Source: an uncultured Clostridium sp.
Lineage (GTDB): Bacteria > Bacillota > Clostridia > TANB77 > CAG-508
DNA: 45,853 nucleotides
Reading direction: 5' to 3'
NCBI GenBank assembly: GCA_948438085.1
Contig: CAOJKP010000012.1
Location: 1 to 45,853, forward strand
How positions within the stretch are numbered: the first letter of the stretch is position 1; the number at the start of each line of letters is the position of its first letter. Below are positions 44,005 through 45,853 of the stretch, in pieces. The position numbers and the translations under genes are program-made. The notes beneath the pieces were generated by a model, which worked only from the letters and a program-made list of their open reading frames with translations, searched no databases and was not told the DNA's origin.

Positions 44005-45819
44005 TTATTTTTCCAAATTCAATTCCCATTTAAGCTTTGGTTCAGTTGGACTTAATTTATCCCAATATTCACTATCGTTACTACTCATTCCATTTACTAT
44101 ATAATATACTGTATTAGTTATATCTCCAGTTTCAGTATTTACTGCATTTGTTATTTCTTCATTTCCATCTATATATGTTTTACTATTATCATATGTTGCA
44201 CCTACATATCTTCCTATATATTGATTAGCTTCTCCAATAGATTTAGTTGCAGTAGTAGTACCAATTTTTATTTCTATTCCCGTTAATATATAATTATTTT
44301 TTACTATGCAATATTGTCCATTATGTCCACATATTCCTCCTATTCGTTTTCCGCTTGATTCTACATTACCTATATTACATGAATAAATTATTTGTACTTT
44401 TGCACTTTCTGCATGGGTTGGAATCTTATTTACATATCTATTAGGAGATAACTTTCCTGATATTCCTCCGCAAGCCTCATTATTTGAAATAACTTTTCCT
44501 TTATTATAACATTTTTCTATTTTTGTGTATCCTTCTGCTAGCCCACATATTCCTCCTGCAAAATTTCCAGTAGATTTTATTCTTCCTGTATTATATGAGT
44601 ACTTTATTTCTATTTTCTTTTCATCGTCTTCTTGTGTATATCTCCATGAATCTCCACATATTCCTCCCACACATGCATTTCCTACTATATTACCTTTATT
44701 ATAACAAGCTATAATTTTTCCTCCATCTAATGCTCCAACAATCCCCGCTGCACATCCATCACCATTAGCAGTTACATTTGCATTATTTCCACAATATAAT
44801 ATGTCTGAGTTTACGGAATATCCAATTATCCCTGCTGAATTATTGCCTCCATTTATATTACTATTTTCTCCTATTATTACGCCCAAAATAGTAGCATTTT
44901 GAATCGCACTAAATAAACCTTGTGCTACATTACTACTTTCATTTATATATAAATAGTCAATTGTTTTATTGTTTCCATTAAATGTCCCTGAAAATGGTGT
45001 TAATATATCTTGTGTTGTATTATCAACTATTCCTATTGGTTCCCACGAATTTTCACTACTACACACACTTCTTAAATCTATATCATTCATTACTTTTATT
45101 GTTCTTCCTTTGTATGTTGCTCCTTTGTTTACTCTATCTCTAAATTTTACTAAGTCTTCGGCTGTATATATTTCCATATCTTCTGATAGGTCACTTACTT
45201 TTTGAATCTTGTAATTTGTTCTTCCACTTATAGTTTCTACTTTTATTTTATAGTTTCCATTTTCTTCTACTTGCTTTTCTATTTCATATATATACTTTCC
45301 GTTTTCTTCCACTTTTTCTGGTATTTCTATTTCTTCTCCTCTTATTTTTATTGATGCTATTTCTTCTCCTAATGTTATTTTTGCTTTTATTGTTGATGTT
45401 GTATAATCACTTTTATTTATTGCATTTGTTTCTATTACTATACTTGTATCTTTATTTGTTATTTTTTCTACATCTTGTAGGTTCAAGTTTTCATCTACTA
45501 TAAATGTGTATCCTTTTTCTATATCTTCTATTATAGCCTGCTGGCTTCCTTCTTCTATACTTACATCATATTTATTTTTATTTATTAAGTTTTTTACATC
45601 TTCTAAATTTGCTTTTTTTCCTTTTTCTTTATATGTTTTGGTTTGTATAGAAGATAATTCTAGTGTTAATTCTTCTTTTGCATTTGCTTCGTTATATTTT
45701 TCTCCTGCAATTTCAGCATTTTTTAGTATTCCATTTTCTCCTATTGTGAAATGTAAAGTTACCCCTGCAAGTATTAATAGTAGGATTATGGTTATTATTA
45801 GTGCTGTAAGGATAAAATG
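44005..45819 (-). pseudogene. Pilin-like GLUG-repeat surface protein with broken 5' end
   Basis: The frame is open from 45819 (604 aa). The N-terminus (LTALIITIILLLILAGVTLH, then TIGENGILKNAEIAGEKYNE) is about 85% identical in DNA to that of the pilin-like gene at 31.4 kb, but no start codon lies in the frame: a TAA at 45822-45820 closes it. An ATG at 45831 (MKKVTF) would read in only if one T of TTTT is removed. Residues 260-520 hold Gly-rich units (GLFSAIQNATILGVIIGEN, SAGIIGYSVNSDIL, AAGIVGALDGG, VGGICGDS, AGGICGLAEG, CGGISGKLSP) that match the GLUG motif of surface adhesins. It is a secreted or pilus-tip-like protein. A window edge prevents seeing the promoter. Confidence 0.65.
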
Positions 45820-45853
45820 TTACTTTCTTCATCAAAAATATATGGGTTTTCGT

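Noticed and set aside
45487..45831. Start of the GLUG protein at 45486
   Set aside because: That start is a TTG inside a continuing frame with a pilin-like N-terminus upstream. The frame is open to 45819.

Overview
The window is very AT-rich and carries Spo0A-type sporulation genes (spoIIAA, spoIIAB, sigF, spoIID, spoIIQ), a zinc-type S14, DUF6173 and MobV-type mobile genes, and prepilin-like proteins of clostridial type. Together these point to a spore-forming, low-GC member of the Clostridia, probably an uncultured gut lineage. The species cannot be named from the sequence.

Region 1 (1 to about 9120) is the right-hand part of an integrated mobilisable element. It holds a MobV relaxase, a DUF6173 protein, a four-gene leftward cargo block (XRE regulator, PD-(D/E)XK-like protein, unknown protein, multi-zinc-finger nuclease), a probable structured RNA with a small Trp-rich peptide, a stand-alone Spo0A-C-like DNA-binding protein with palindromic operators, and a rightward operon (sigma-like HTH, DUF3846-like, unknown, excisionase, tyrosine integrase). 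The element abuts the 3' end of ssrA (tmRNA, minus strand, 9121-9471), which is its likely attachment site. The left end lies outside the window.

Region 2 (9.5-24.8 kb) is chromosomal: a frameshifted M23 peptidase, then yqeG (frameshifted), prepilin peptidase, Xaa-Pro peptidase, efp and a CD1247-like protein on the minus strand, and a frameshifted MFS transporter. A sporulation cluster spoIIAA-spoIIAB-sigF-spoIID-spoIIQ follows, with two Spo0A boxes in front. Then come a J-domain membrane protein, a von Willebrand A surface protein, the MEP-pathway genes ispF-ispE-ispD, and metK under a SAM-I riboswitch.

Region 3 (25.1-43.8 kb) is the S10-spc-alpha ribosomal supercluster on the minus strand, rpsJ to rplQ, with secY, adk, map, infA, rpmJ and rpoA. 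It shows three departures from the usual order. rpmD is missing between rpsE and rplO. A small unknown ORF sits between rplW and rplB. The operon is broken between secY and adk by a terminator, repeats and a pilin-like gene. Two copies of one dispersed palindromic repeat lie inside the operon.

The most notable observation is the pilin-like gene at 30571-31497. A well-placed RBS and ATG (31646) lie upstream, joined to it only through a 34-nt CT/AG dinucleotide tract. The present 17 repeat units put the ATG out of frame, while 16 or 19 would fuse it to the pilin. This looks like a phase-variable contingency locus in the OFF state. A second, related pilin-like gene (GLUG repeats) at the right edge also has a broken 5' end.
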